Source: an uncultured Pelagibacteraceae bacterium
GTDB lineage: Bacteria; Pseudomonadota; Alphaproteobacteria; Pelagibacterales; Pelagibacteraceae
Length of the DNA: 38,305 bases
Assembly: GCA_902525625.1 (NCBI GenBank)
Contig: CABZHM010000012.1
Span: 1 to 38,305 of the forward strand
Reading direction: 5' to 3'
The number at the start of each line of letters is the position of its first letter. The first letter of the stretch is position 1. The translations under genes were made by a program, and so were the position numbers. Below are positions 17,906 through 26,874 of this stretch, one piece after another. The notes beneath the pieces were generated by a model that had not been told where the DNA came from, did no database searches, and worked only from the letters and a program-made list of their open reading frames with translations.

Positions 17906-19186
17906 ATGGGGTTCTTCGAAATTTCGAAATACCACACACTAAAAAAATCTACATATATCAACTTAAGATGGATAGGTATAATTGGACAATTAATCTCAGT
18001 TTATCTAGTGTATTTTTTTTTTAATTTTAATTTTGATTTTCTTTTTTCTAATATAATAATTATTTTTGGCATAATTAGTAATTTATATCTAGTTTTTCTT
18101 CACAAGGAAACTCAACTATCAGATAGATCAGCTTTATTATTTTTGTTGATAGATATTATGCAGTTAGGTGTTTTAATTTACTTAACTGGTGGAATAAAAA
18201 ATCCATTTGTAATATTCTTGATCATCCCTAGTGTTTTTGCGTCAACAAACCTTGGTATAAGAACTAATCTATTACTTGTATTATTAACCTCTTTAGTCAT
18301 AGCTTTTCTTACATTTTATTCAAAAGATCTGCCTGCGCCTTTAAATTTACATTATCATATAAGTAATTATATTTATTACTCTGTACCTATTGCCTTAATA
18401 TTAGCATTAATTTTTTTTAATTATTTCGCTATAATTTTTGGAACAGAGTCTCGTTTAAGAAAAGAGGCTTTGAATAAAATGGAGGAAATTATGGCAAAGG
18501 AACATGAGATGTTGTCTTTAGGTGGACAAGCCGCAGCAGCTGCTCATTCATTAGGCACTCCACTATCTACTATTAAAATAATTACCCAAGAGTTAACCAA
18601 ACAATTAAAAAACCAAAAAGATGTGATTCAAGATATTGAGTTATTGTCAAGCCAAGTTGAGAGATGCAACCAAATTTTGAGAAGACTATCATTAAATCCT
18701 GATATTGAAGATAATTTTATTGATGATGATTTAACCATGAGAGATTTATTAAAAGAGATTATCACATCTTTTAAAGAAACAAGTGATAACGAATTCAATT
18801 TTAATTTTGAACAAGATGCAACCCCAAAAAGAATTACAAAATCAATAGAAATTGTTTATGGTCTGAGAAATTTTATCGGTAATGCAAATAAATTTTGTAA
18901 AAGTAAAATTTTTATAAATTTAAAATCAAATAATGAGAATACCACTATTACAATTGAAGATGATGGTGACGGTTATCCTAATGACATAATTTCAAAAATT
19001 GGTGAACCTTACTTAAAGTCAATCGCTTTTTCTAAAAAAGAAAAGCTTGGCTTAGGGTTGGGAATTTTTATTGGAAAAACATTGTTAGAAAAAAACTTTG
19101 CATCAGTAGAATGTTGGAATTCTAAAACCAGAACTGGTGCAGAAGTCACTATAAAATGGAGAAATAAAGATCTATTTAATATTTAA
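17906..19186 (+). CDS. regB: RegB/PrrB-type redox-sensing histidine kinase
   Basis: This is a membrane sensor kinase of the RegB family, which adjusts respiratory and energy genes to redox state. The 426 residues begin with six predicted membrane helices (about 20-180) holding the RegB quinone motif GGIKNPF (95-101). The dimerisation domain follows with [10 protein letters not shown] (phosphorylated His214) and the conserved redox Cys (Cys254, in [11 protein letters not shown]). The ATPase domain has NFIGNANKF (N box), EDDGDGYP and GLGLGIFI. These three RegB-specific marks make the call firm. It starts 2 nt after gyrB. The usual partner regulator regA is not in this window; the 3' end overlaps cobT tail to tail by 4 nt. 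Confidence 0.9.
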   Translation: MGFFEISKYHTLKKSTYINLRWIGIIGQLISVYLVYFFFNFNFDFLFSNIIIIFGIISNLYLVFLHKETQLSDRSALLFLLIDIMQLGVLIYLTGGIKNPFVIFLIIPSVFASTNLGIRTNLLLVLLTSLVIAFLTFYSKDLPAPLNLHYHISNYIYYSVPIALILALIFFNYFAIIFGTESRLRKEALNKMEEIMAKEHEMLSLGGQAAAAAHSLGTPLSTIKIITQELTKQLKNQKDVIQDIELLSSQVERCNQILRRLSLNPDIEDNFIDDDLTMRDLLKEIITSFKETSDNEFNFNFEQDATPKRITKSIEIVYGLRNFIGNANKFCKSKIFINLKSNNENTTITIEDDGDGYPNDIISKIGEPYLKSIAFSKKEKLGLGLGIFIGKTLLEKNFASVECWNSKTRTGAEVTIKWRNKDLFNI

Positions 19187-20985
19187 TTAAACTTTTTTTT
19201 ATCAAACAAATAACTTAATTGTGATACCATTACGTCACCCAACTCATTAACATCGGTTATTTTAATAGCACGATTATAATATCGAGATACATCGTGACCA
19301 ATACCAATCGCTAAAATTTCAATATCAGATTTATCTTCTATAAATTTTACAACTTTTTTCAGATGTTTTTCTAAGAAGTCTCCAGAGTTTACCGAAAGAG
19401 TTGAGTCATCAACAGGGGCTCCATCAGAAATGACCATCAAAATTTTTCTTTCTTCTCTTCTTTTTTTTAATCTACTGAATGCCCATGATATTGCCTCACC
19501 ATCAATATTTTCTTTTAGTAAGCCTTCTTTTAACATTAATCCTAAATTATTTTTCGCCTGTCTCCAATGAGCATCGGCACTTTTATAAATAATGTGTCTT
19601 AAATCATTAAGTCTTCCTGGTAACTTTATTTTTCCATTTTTATTCCAAAACTCTCTACTTTGACCTCCCTTCCAATTTTTTGTTGTAAACCCTAAAATTT
19701 CAACTTTTACAGAGCAACGCTCTAAGGTTCTTGATAAAATATCAGCACATATAGCTGCTATTGTTATTGGTCGACCTCTCATGGACCCCGAATTATCAAT
19801 TAACAAAGTTACAATAGTATCCTTAAAATCTAAATTTTTCTCTTTTTTAAAAGATAATGAATTAAATGGATCCATTATAACTCTAGTCAATTTAGAGCTG
19901 TCTAATAAACCTTCTTCTAAATCAAAATTCCATGAACGATTTTGTTTTGCCAATAATTGTCTTTGTAATTTATTAGCAAGTTTAGTTACAATATCATGAA
20001 ATCCTATTAATTGTTGATCAAGAGTTTTTCTAAGTTTGCTAGCGTCATCTAAATTTTCTAAATTCTCAGCTTTGATTATTTCATCAAATTGATTTGTATA
20101 AATTTTATAATCAATGTTTAAATCTTTAAAACTATTTTTTATAATTATCTGGTTGTCATTATTTTGATCACTATCAGTTTCAAAAATTTCCTCATCCAAT
20201 TTATATTCAGATATATCGTACTCTGAATCTAAACTTGTTTCGGTTTTATCATCTTTATTTTGATCTTTGCTATCTTCATCCGTTGAGTCCTGATTTTCAT
20301 CTGAAGGATTATTTTGTACATCTTGATGATTTTCTTCATTAATTTCAGCTTCTTCTGCCTGAAAAATATCCATTTGTTCTAATAGTTCTGAGAATTTGTA
20401 AGAATAATTTTCTTGATGGTTTAAATTATTCTTTAAAAAATCAATATGTTCTTTAATGGTCTTATCAAAATCTCTTTCCCAAAAATCTAATATTTGTGAT
20501 GTAATATCATTAAGCTTTATACCATGAAATTTTTTAAGCATATATAATTCAAAAGCTTCAGATATATTGACGTCATCTTTAAATTTTGGTTTCTCAGTTT
20601 TTTTTGAGGATATGATTTGATTATAATTATCTTCTAAATTTTTTTTTATTCCTTTTAGCATTTTTGCCCCCAAACATTCATATCGGATTTTCTCAGCAAT
20701 TGAGTAAAGAGATTTACAAGAGGAGTTTGATGGCAAGTTTTTTTTATAGATATTTTCATTTGAGAACCTCCTCTTTAACGCTATAGAATCTGAGGTGGCT
20801 CTTGCTTTAAGAAAGTCCTTTTTTGTGACAAGATTATCTAAATCAATAAAATCAAATTTTTTAGTTGTTTTTTCATCTATAATTTTAATATTTTTTTTAA
20901 AATCCTGAGAAATGACTTTAACGGTGGATATAAGTGCTTGCTTTACCTTATTTTTAATATTTGTATCGTTACGATTTTTTGTCAT
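19183..20985 (-). CDS. cobT: CobT-like cobaltochelatase subunit (VWA/MIDAS)
   Basis: CobT pairs with the AAA+ protein CobS in a chelatase-type remodelling complex; in B12 producers CobNST inserts cobalt. The 600 residues have an N-terminal helical domain, a very acidic Asp/Glu/Asn/Gln-rich middle (about 215-275), and a C-terminal von Willebrand A domain. The VWA domain has the metal-site motif [10 protein letters not shown] (DxSxS), TTKNWKGG and [11 protein letters not shown]. Length and architecture fit CobT. It starts on the last base of the cobS stop (TAATG at 20985). No cobN or other corrin gene is visible here, so its target in this organism is open. Confidence 0.92.
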   Translation of the reverse strand: MTKNRNDTNIKNKVKQALISTVKVISQDFKKNIKIIDEKTTKKFDFIDLDNLVTKKDFLKARATSDSIALKRRFSNENIYKKNLPSNSSCKSLYSIAEKIRYECLGAKMLKGIKKNLEDNYNQIISSKKTEKPKFKDDVNISEAFELYMLKKFHGIKLNDITSQILDFWERDFDKTIKEHIDFLKNNLNHQENYSYKFSELLEQMDIFQAEEAEINEENHQDVQNNPSDENQDSTDEDSKDQNKDDKTETSLDSEYDISEYKLDEEIFETDSDQNNDNQIIIKNSFKDLNIDYKIYTNQFDEIIKAENLENLDDASKLRKTLDQQLIGFHDIVTKLANKLQRQLLAKQNRSWNFDLEEGLLDSSKLTRVIMDPFNSLSFKKEKNLDFKDTIVTLLIDNSGSMRGRPITIAAICADILSRTLERCSVKVEILGFTTKNWKGGQSREFWNKNGKIKLPGRLNDLRHIIYKSADAHWRQAKNNLGLMLKEGLLKENIDGEAISWAFSRLKKRREERKILMVISDGAPVDDSTLSVNSGDFLEKHLKKVVKFIEDKSDIEILAIGIGHDVSRYYNRAIKITDVNELGDVMVSQLSYLFDKKKFN

Positions 20986-21959
20986 TAAATTTGAATATTC
21001 GCAAGAGATTCTGGTAGCTCATCTCCAAAACATCTTTGATAATATTCAGCAATAATATTCTTTTCTAAATCATCACACTTGTTCAAAAAGGTTACCCTAA
21101 ATGCGTAACCAGTATCTTTAAATATTTCAGAATTTTCTGCCCAATGTAAGACTGTTCGAGGACTCATAACTGTTGATATATCACCTGACATAAATCCCTT
21201 TCTTGTTAATGAAGCCACCTTGATCATGTTTGAGATTTTTTCTCTACCCTTAGAGTTGTTGAAATTTTTGTTTTTAGCTATGATAATCTCCATCTCTTTT
21301 TCAAGACTTAGATAATTCAATGTAGTAACTATGTTCCATCTATCCATCTGACCTTGGTTAATTTGTTGAGTGCCATGATAAAGACCACTCGTGTCACCAA
21401 GACCTATAGTATTCGAAGTAGCGAATAGTCTAAAGTAACTATTTTGCTTTATCACTTTATTTTTATCCAGAAGTGTGAAATTTCCCTCTGCTTCAAGAAC
21501 TCTTTGAATGACAAACATTACATCTGGTCTACCAGCGTCATACTCATCGAAAACTAGTGCTACAGGATTTTGAATAGACCATGGAAGTATTCCTTCTTTA
21601 AATTCTGTAATCTGTTTACCGTCCTTTAAAATGATTGCATCCTTTCCTATTAAATCAATTCTGCTTATGTGACTGTCTAAGTTTACTCTAATGCATGGCC
21701 AATTTAATCTTGCAGCAATTTGTTCTATATGAGTAGATTTACCTGTACCGTGATAACCTTGGACTAAAACTCTTTTATTAAATGCAAACCCAGATATTAT
21801 AGCTAAAGTAGTATCTCTATCAAATTTATAGTTTTTGTCTATTTCAGGAACATAATCGTTTTTTTCAGAAAAAGCATCAACTTCCATTTGCGAGTCTATT
21901 CCAAAAGTTTGTTTAATTGAAACTTTTATATCTGGTTGTAATGTTAAGTTAGGTATCAA
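20985..21959 (-). CDS. cobS: CobS-like AAA+ ATPase (cobaltochelatase subunit)
   Basis: This is an AAA+ ATPase of the MoxR/CobS type, 324 residues. Walker A is GYHGTGKST (about 69-77), Walker B is [14 protein letters not shown] (about 133-146), and the sensor 1 Asn lies in [12 protein letters not shown]; a putative arginine finger is in MDRW. The N-terminal segment (1-45) and the [14 protein letters not shown] block are as in alphaproteobacterial CobS. It overlaps the upstream J-domain gene by 11 nt and cobT by 1 nt, so the three should be made together. Confidence 0.93.
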   Translation of the reverse strand: MIPNLTLQPDIKVSIKQTFGIDSQMEVDAFSEKNDYVPEIDKNYKFDRDTTLAIISGFAFNKRVLVQGYHGTGKSTHIEQIAARLNWPCIRVNLDSHISRIDLIGKDAIILKDGKQITEFKEGILPWSIQNPVALVFDEYDAGRPDVMFVIQRVLEAEGNFTLLDKNKVIKQNSYFRLFATSNTIGLGDTSGLYHGTQQINQGQMDRWNIVTTLNYLSLEKEMEIIIAKNKNFNNSKGREKISNMIKVASLTRKGFMSGDISTVMSPRTVLHWAENSEIFKDTGYAFRVTFLNKCDDLEKNIIAEYYQRCFGDELPESLANIQI

Positions 21960-22476
21960 TTTTTTCTTTATAAGTGTTTTTTAATTGAGTATAAGCTAAT
22001 GTAATTAATTTTAGTTTTTCCTCATATTTTTTGTTGCCTAAATTCATATCAGGGTGAAATTTTTTGACAAGCACTTTGAATTTCTCTTGGATTTCTGCCC
22101 ATTTCATTCCTACGGTTAATCCTAATATTTCAAAAGCCTTTATGTCTTTATGATCAAATTTAAATTGACGCATGTAATCATAATCATTTTTAATATTTCT
22201 ATTCTCATTATCATCTTTTAAGGTGTTATTCCACAGCACTTTGAAAAAATTATCTGAGGAACTAAAACTTTGTGTAGGTTTATGCCACGTCATGTCAGAT
22301 TTTAAAAAGTTAATTACTTGACTGTCACTCATACCTGAAAAATAATTCCAATTTTTGTTAAATTCCTTAATATGTTTTAAACACAACATTCTGAATTTTT
22401 TGCTGTTATCTTTTTCTATAGGTGCTTTAAATTCACCCACTTCCTTACAATTATTCCAGTCACAAATATTTTTCAT
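21949..22476 (-). CDS. C-terminal J-domain protein
   Basis: This is a co-chaperone-like protein of 175 residues with a J domain at its C terminus. AFEILGLTVGMKWAEIQEKFKVL is followed by KFHPDMN with the HPD triad (about 141-143) needed to stimulate DnaK. The N-terminal part holds CDWNNCKEVGEFKAP and LCLKHIKEFNKNWNYF, a Cys/His arrangement (C-x4-C ... C-x2-H) that could bind metal. The ATG at 22476 is preferred over the longer frame from 22515, because the longer start would run into bolA and adds only unconserved residues. The order bolA / J-protein / cobS / cobT recurs in alphaproteobacteria. A chaperone role for CobST assembly is inference. Confidence 0.85.
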   Translation of the reverse strand: MKNICDWNNCKEVGEFKAPIEKDNSKKFRMLCLKHIKEFNKNWNYFSGMSDSQVINFLKSDMTWHKPTQSFSSSDNFFKVLWNNTLKDDNENRNIKNDYDYMRQFKFDHKDIKAFEILGLTVGMKWAEIQEKFKVLVKKFHPDMNLGNKKYEEKLKLITLAYTQLKNTYKEKIDT

Positions 22477-22490
22477 GATATAATTAATAT
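22477..22490. promoter_or_regulatory. 14-nt divergent start region, J-protein / bolA
   Basis: Only 14 bases separate the two start codons. On + a perfect TATAAT (22479-22484) ends 6 nt before the bolA ATG, and the complementary strand is similarly AT-rich (ATATTAATTATAT). A -10 at this distance would start transcription at or near the first base of the ATG, giving a leaderless bolA mRNA. Promoter assignment rests on sequence only. Confidence 0.4.
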
Positions 22491-22751
22491 ATGAATATAA
22501 ACGAATTAATTGCAATCGTAAAAAAAAAATTAAAGAATAAAATTGTAATACAAAATATTGAAATTGAGGACAAGTCTTTTTTACATATTGGGCACAAAGG
22601 TAATGATGAAAAAAAGTTTCATTTACGAATTTTAATATCCTCTAATGAGCTTTCTAAGATGAACAGAATTGAGAGTAATAAAAAAATATATAAAATTTTA
22701 AATAAAGAATTAAAAAGTAATATACATTCTCTTCAAATTTTAATTAGTTAA
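22491..22751 (+). CDS. bolA: BolA-family protein
   Basis: This is an 86-residue BolA-like protein. The family partners with monothiol glutaredoxins in iron-sulfur handling and stress responses. It shows the KH-like fold pattern: helix ELIAIVKKKLK, DKSFLHIGHKG (the His-containing loop), HLRILISSNELSKMNRIESNKKIYKIL (the FxGxxxxxRHxxIY region in divergent form), and the final HSLQILI. The RHR motif is changed to RIESNKKIY. It faces the J-protein across 14 nt and overlaps the aroB 3' end by 8 nt. Confidence 0.85.
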   Translation: MNINELIAIVKKKLKNKIVIQNIEIEDKSFLHIGHKGNDEKKFHLRILISSNELSKMNRIESNKKIYKILNKELKSNIHSLQILIS

Positions 22752-23850
22752 ATAATTCGCTTCTAAAAAATGACTCTATTTTGTTTTTATTAAAACTTTT
22801 ATTAATTACTGGTGTTCCAATCTTTTTTAATAAAATCAAATTAATTTTGTTTGTTGTATTTTTTTTATCGTTAACCATAAATGATAAAATTTTATTTGTA
22901 TCTTTTAATGAAAAAAATTTTTTTATATTATTCGGTAATTTATTATTCATTACATGATTTAAAATAATATCATAATCTTTCGAAGATAAAATTTTATTTA
23001 ATTTACAGAATTTTAGTGCACTAGACATACCCAAAATTATTGCCTCACCATGGTTTAGCCTTTTAGAAAAACCTAAACTGGCCTCATAAGCGTGACCAAA
23101 AGTGTGACCAAAATTTAGAACTTTTCTAATATTTTTTTCTTTTTCGTCTTTTTCAACTATTCTTTTTTTAATTTTACAACTTTCAAAAATTGCTTTTGCA
23201 ATAAATGGTTTTCGACAGGCTAAGATTTTTTTAAAATTCTTGTTAAGAAATTTAAAAAAGTTTTTATTAGATATTAATGAATGTTTTAGAATTTCACCAT
23301 ATCCGCATATAATCTCTCTTTTTGGAAGAGTACTTAAAAATTCAATGTCGCTTATCACTAATTGTGGTTGATAAAAGCTACCAATTAGATTTTTTCCATG
23401 TTTCGAATTAACTCCTGTTTTGCCACCTATTGAAGAGTCTACTTGTGCTAAAAGTGTAGTTGGTATGTTTATAAATTTTAACCCTCTTTTAAAAATACTT
23501 GCAGCGTAACCGCTTATATCACCCGTTATACCTCCGCCAACACTTATTAGACAATCTTCTCTTGAAAAATTATTTTTTAACAAAATTTCTAAAATTTTAT
23601 TTGTAGTGTCTTGATTTTTGTTTTTTTCATTTGCACTAAGGTAATGAAAAAACAATTTTTTCTTCTTTAGCTTCTTTTTAATTTCGTAAATTTTTTTTGT
23701 TGGAGCATTTTTATCTATAACTAATAAACATCTCCTAAATTCAATCGATTGGTTTTCTATAATCTCACCTAAATTCGATATAAGTTTAGAACCAATAAAT
23801 ATCCAATATTTAGAATGATTTGTTTTTACTAATAATTTTGTTGTTTTCAT
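22744..23850 (-). CDS. aroB: 3-dehydroquinate synthase
   Basis: AroB catalyses the second step of the shikimate pathway, DAHP to 3-dehydroquinate, NAD- and zinc-dependent. The 368 residues include ENQSIEFRRCLLVIDKNAP, the NAD-binding GGGITGDISGYAAS, FINIPTTLLAQVDSSIGGKTGVN, ICGYGEILKHSLI, and the metal-ligand region LNFGHTFGHAYEA with RLNHGEAIILGM. All catalytic blocks are present. Its first 41 nt overlap the end of aroK in another frame, an unusually long same-strand overlap. The 3' end overlaps bolA tail to tail. Confidence 0.96.
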   Translation of the reverse strand: MKTTKLLVKTNHSKYWIFIGSKLISNLGEIIENQSIEFRRCLLVIDKNAPTKKIYEIKKKLKKKKLFFHYLSANEKNKNQDTTNKILEILLKNNFSREDCLISVGGGITGDISGYAASIFKRGLKFINIPTTLLAQVDSSIGGKTGVNSKHGKNLIGSFYQPQLVISDIEFLSTLPKREIICGYGEILKHSLISNKNFFKFLNKNFKKILACRKPFIAKAIFESCKIKKRIVEKDEKEKNIRKVLNFGHTFGHAYEASLGFSKRLNHGEAIILGMSSALKFCKLNKILSSKDYDIILNHVMNNKLPNNIKKFFSLKDTNKILSFMVNDKKNTTNKINLILLKKIGTPVINKSFNKNKIESFFRSELFN

Positions 23851-24349
23851 ATATATCTATAATTTTATTTACTATCTCATTTTTCGATAATTGTTCACAA
23901 TTAATTTTATATTTTGAATTGGAATAGACTTTAGATCTCTTCTTTATCAAATCTAGCAATTCACTAGTACTAGACTTAATTGCAATAGGTCTTTTAGTAT
24001 TATTTTGAATTCTTTTTACTAAAGTTTTTGAGTTCCAGTTCAGCCAAAAAGAAAAGTGATTTTTTTTAATTTCCTCTCTAATTTTTTTATTCATATAAGC
24101 ACCACCACCTAGTGAAATAACAGTTTCTTTTTTTTTAAGGACTCTAAGTGTAATTTTTTCTTCAAATTCTCTAAAAAACTTTTCCCCCCTTTTTTTAAAA
24201 ATATCTGAAATACTCATCTCTAATTCTTTTTCAATGATTTGATCGATATCATAAAATTGTAAATTTAATTTTTTTGATATTAATAGTCCAATAATTGATT
24301 TACCTGATCCCATCATACCTAAAAAAACAATATTTTCTTTTGATTCCAT
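23810..24349 (-). CDS. aroK: Shikimate kinase
   Basis: AroK phosphorylates shikimate at the 3-hydroxyl. The 179-residue P-loop kinase has GMMGSGKSIIG (Walker A), FYDIDQIIEKE with the substrate Asp, FFREFEEKITL with the shikimate-binding Arg, SLGGGAYMN (glycine motif) and the lid Arg in NNTKRPI. The frame extends to 24412, but ATG 24349 starts MESKENIVFLGMMGSGKS, close to the family norm. The C-terminal tail overlaps aroB by 41 nt. The 57 nt to the divergent small membrane gene must hold both promoters; no strong -35/-10 pair could be singled out. Confidence 0.95.
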   Translation of the reverse strand: MESKENIVFLGMMGSGKSIIGLLISKKLNLQFYDIDQIIEKELEMSISDIFKKRGEKFFREFEEKITLRVLKKKETVISLGGGAYMNKKIREEIKKNHFSFWLNWNSKTLVKRIQNNTKRPIAIKSSTSELLDLIKKRSKVYSNSKYKINCEQLSKNEIVNKIIDIYENNKIISKNKSF

Positions 24350-24406
24350 AAGTTTCTTTATTGAAAAAACACAAATATGTCTTAATTTGAAATTACTTAA
24401 ATTTAT

Positions 24407-24586
24407 ATGCAATTTTATAAAAAAACAAGTTCAAGACAAAGTTTAATCGGAATACTTATCAAATTAACTTTAATTCTTCTATTTATTCTTGGGATTGTTT
24501 TATTTTTGGATAGGGTTGATTTTCCCACTCCAAAAAAAGATATAAAAAAAATTATTCCAAATGAAAACTTTAAAATTATTAAGTAA
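24407..24586 (+). CDS. 59-residue single-pass membrane miniprotein
   Basis: This small frame starts at ATG 24407 and stops at TAA 24584-24586. It has a basic N terminus (YKKTSSRQ), one hydrophobic helix at about residues 13-34 (LIGILIKLTLILLFILGIVLF), then DRVDFPTPKKDIKKIIPN, an extracytoplasmic-looking tail. Its last 26 nt overlap the start of the large exported protein in another frame, so the two are probably co-translated. The charge pattern (basic inside) fits an N-in, C-out anchor. No family is recognised. The clean divergent placement to aroK and the overlap support it as real. Confidence 0.65.
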   Translation: MQFYKKTSSRQSLIGILIKLTLILLFILGIVLFLDRVDFPTPKKDIKKIIPNENFKIIK

Positions 24587-26324
24587 GAAATTTTTAATAT
24601 ATATTTGTTTATTATCTATATCTTTTAGTTCACATGCTACGGATGAACCAATAGACATTTGGAAATCAAGTGAAGAAAAAAATAATGAAAGTTTAGAATT
24701 AGATCCCCCATTAAATGACAATAATAATTTAACTAACGAGGTTAGTATTTTCAAAATAGAAAAAAGTAACGGAATAGTGGATATAATCGAAGATACCTCT
24801 TTAAATTCTAAAAAAATAAAAATTACAGGATTATATGATCCTCAAGATTACGATTTAGACTTAGATATGTGGATGAACTCAAATGGAGATCAATTAAAAA
24901 ATTTGTTTGGCAGAATAGCAAAATTAAATCTTTCTGAAGATGCATCAGAAATAATGAATATTTCTATTTTAACAAATGCCAATCAACCTAAAAATAATAT
25001 CACCGAAAAAGAATTTTTAAAATTTAAATCTGATTGGTTAATTAAAAATTCAAATTTAGATTTAATCGAGGAATATTTAACAAAAAACCAAATTCTAAAT
25101 GATAACCCAAAACTAGCAAAATTCTTGATTGATCAACATTTATCAAATGCAAAAGTAGAAAAAGCGTGCAGAATATTTACAAAAAACTCAAAACCAATCA
25201 CTGATGAATACCTTTCTAAATTTAACATTTATTGTTTAATTATCTCAGATAAAAATGAAGAAGCACAATTAATTTTAGATTTAAAAAAGGAATCAGGATT
25301 TGATAATAAATATTTTGAAAAAAAAATAAATTATTTATTAGGATATATATCAAAAGTTGATGAGACAATATCTGAAAAATCGATATTAGATTTTCATTTA
25401 GCCCATAAAACAAACCCAAAATTTAAATTCGAGCCGGGAGAGAAAACAAACAAGATTATTTGGAAATACCTATCATCATCAGACTTGTTAACTTCTTTGA
25501 AGGAAATAGAAACCACTCAGCTAGATAAGATTTCAAATATAGAGAAAGCAGTACATAATAAAAATTACTCTGAAAAAGAGTTATTCGAAATTTATAAGAG
25601 ATTTCAATTCAATATAAATCAACTTTTAAATGTAAAAGAAATTTATAAATCTCTATCTAATATTGAAGCTCGGGCTTTGATTTATCAAAGGATTTTACTT
25701 GAGTCTGAAATGATAGAAAAATTGAAACTTATAAAAATTTTAAAAACATCTTTTAAAAAGGATAATTTAAATAATGCTTTCGACATTCAACTAAAAAAAT
25801 TTCTCAAAGAAATGGATCCATTAGAAATACCTGATAATTTAACTAGTTTTTATTATACAAACATTCAAATTAATAAAAATTACTCAGATAAAATCAAATA
25901 TAACAATGACATTATGCATCAATCCAAATTAATTAATTATTTTAATGGAGATTATGCAAAATCAAAAATTGAAAAAGATGTCGATAATTTTTTAAGGAAA
26001 ATACGAAAAAATAAAAAATATTCGTTCTCAAAAAAAGATATAATTTTTCTTGAGTCATTAAAATCTGATGGAATTAAAATCTCAAACAAATTTGACGATT
26101 TGTATGCGATAAATGAATCTGAAATGCCTACAGATATACAAATTATGATTAACAACAACGAGATAGGCGCTACATTGTTGAGAATTGTTGAGGTTATCGG
26201 TCCAGATAGACTTGAAAGAATGGATGAAGATACAATTTATTTTATTATAAGTGCTTTAAATCAATTAAATATAGATTTTGTAAGAAATAAGATATTACTT
26301 AAAGTTCTTCCTTTAAAAGTTTAA
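24561..26324 (+). CDS. Large exported protein of unknown function
   Basis: This is a 587-residue secreted protein. The signal peptide (about 1-26) is KKFLIYICLLSISFSSHA, with a signal peptidase I site after SHA. The mature part is mostly helical, rich in Lys, Asn, Asp, Leu and Ile, with no recognisable enzyme motif; the N-terminal region to about residue 65 is acidic and looks disordered. The ending, MNNNEIGATLLRIVEVIG through LRMLPL-like sequence (FVRNKILLKVLPLKV), resembles the tail of uncharacterised alphaproteobacterial periplasmic proteins encoded near aroK. That likeness is from memory, not a search. It follows the membrane miniprotein with overlap and precedes def by 23 nt. Repeated short helices suggest a scaffold; the function is unknown. 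Confidence 0.8.
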   Translation: MKTLKLLSKKFLIYICLLSISFSSHATDEPIDIWKSSEEKNNESLELDPPLNDNNNLTNEVSIFKIEKSNGIVDIIEDTSLNSKKIKITGLYDPQDYDLDLDMWMNSNGDQLKNLFGRIAKLNLSEDASEIMNISILTNANQPKNNITEKEFLKFKSDWLIKNSNLDLIEEYLTKNQILNDNPKLAKFLIDQHLSNAKVEKACRIFTKNSKPITDEYLSKFNIYCLIISDKNEEAQLILDLKKESGFDNKYFEKKINYLLGYISKVDETISEKSILDFHLAHKTNPKFKFEPGEKTNKIIWKYLSSSDLLTSLKEIETTQLDKISNIEKAVHNKNYSEKELFEIYKRFQFNINQLLNVKEIYKSLSNIEARALIYQRILLESEMIEKLKLIKILKTSFKKDNLNNAFDIQLKKFLKEMDPLEIPDNLTSFYYTNIQINKNYSDKIKYNNDIMHQSKLINYFNGDYAKSKIEKDVDNFLRKIRKNKKYSFSKKDIIFLESLKSDGIKISNKFDDLYAINESEMPTDIQIMINNNEIGATLLRIVEVIGPDRLERMDEDTIYFIISALNQLNIDFVRNKILLKVLPLKV

Positions 26325-26347
26325 AAATTAGTTTAATTATTCTGCGT

Positions 26348-26872
26348 ATGAGTGCTAAAGAAATAATTACAGTGCCAAATGAAATTTTAAAAAAGATTTC
26401 TGATCCTGTTGAAAAAATTGGTATTAATGAAAAAAAATTGATAAATGACTTATTCGAAACTATGTACGTTTCAAACGGAATTGGTCTTGCTGCTGTACAA
26501 ATAGGTATTCTTAAAAGAATTTTAGTTGTTGATGTTTCAACTAAAGATGAAAAGAATCAACCAATAGTATTAATCAATCCAGTAATTAAGAATTTAAGTG
26601 ATGATACATCAGTTTATGAGGAGGGATGTCTCTCGATACCTGAAACATTTATTGAAATTGAGAGACCAAAAATATGTGAAGTTGAGTATATCGATGCAAA
26701 AGGCTCAAAAAAAAATCTTAAATGTGAAGGACTTTTATCAACTTGTATTCAACATGAGATTAATCATTTAGATGGAAAATTGATAATTGATCATTTATCA
26801 AAATTAAAAAAAGATTTTATTATTAAAAAAATCTCAAAAATTAAAAAAAAACCAGATAGAATATTAGTTTAA
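26348..26872 (+). CDS. def: Peptide deformylase
   Basis: This metalloenzyme removes the formyl group from nascent proteins. The 174 residues have all three motifs: GIGLAAVQIG (motif 1), EGCLSIP with the metal Cys (motif 2), and HEINH (136-140), with both metal His and the catalytic Glu (motif 3). A lysine-rich C-terminal tail follows. It is followed after 2 nt by fmt, the enzyme that adds the formyl group to initiator tRNA, a classic functional pair. Confidence 0.97.
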   Translation: MSAKEIITVPNEILKKISDPVEKIGINEKKLINDLFETMYVSNGIGLAAVQIGILKRILVVDVSTKDEKNQPIVLINPVIKNLSDDTSVYEEGCLSIPETFIEIERPKICEVEYIDAKGSKKNLKCEGLLSTCIQHEINHLDGKLIIDHLSKLKKDFIIKKISKIKKKPDRILV

Positions 26873-26874
26873 AG

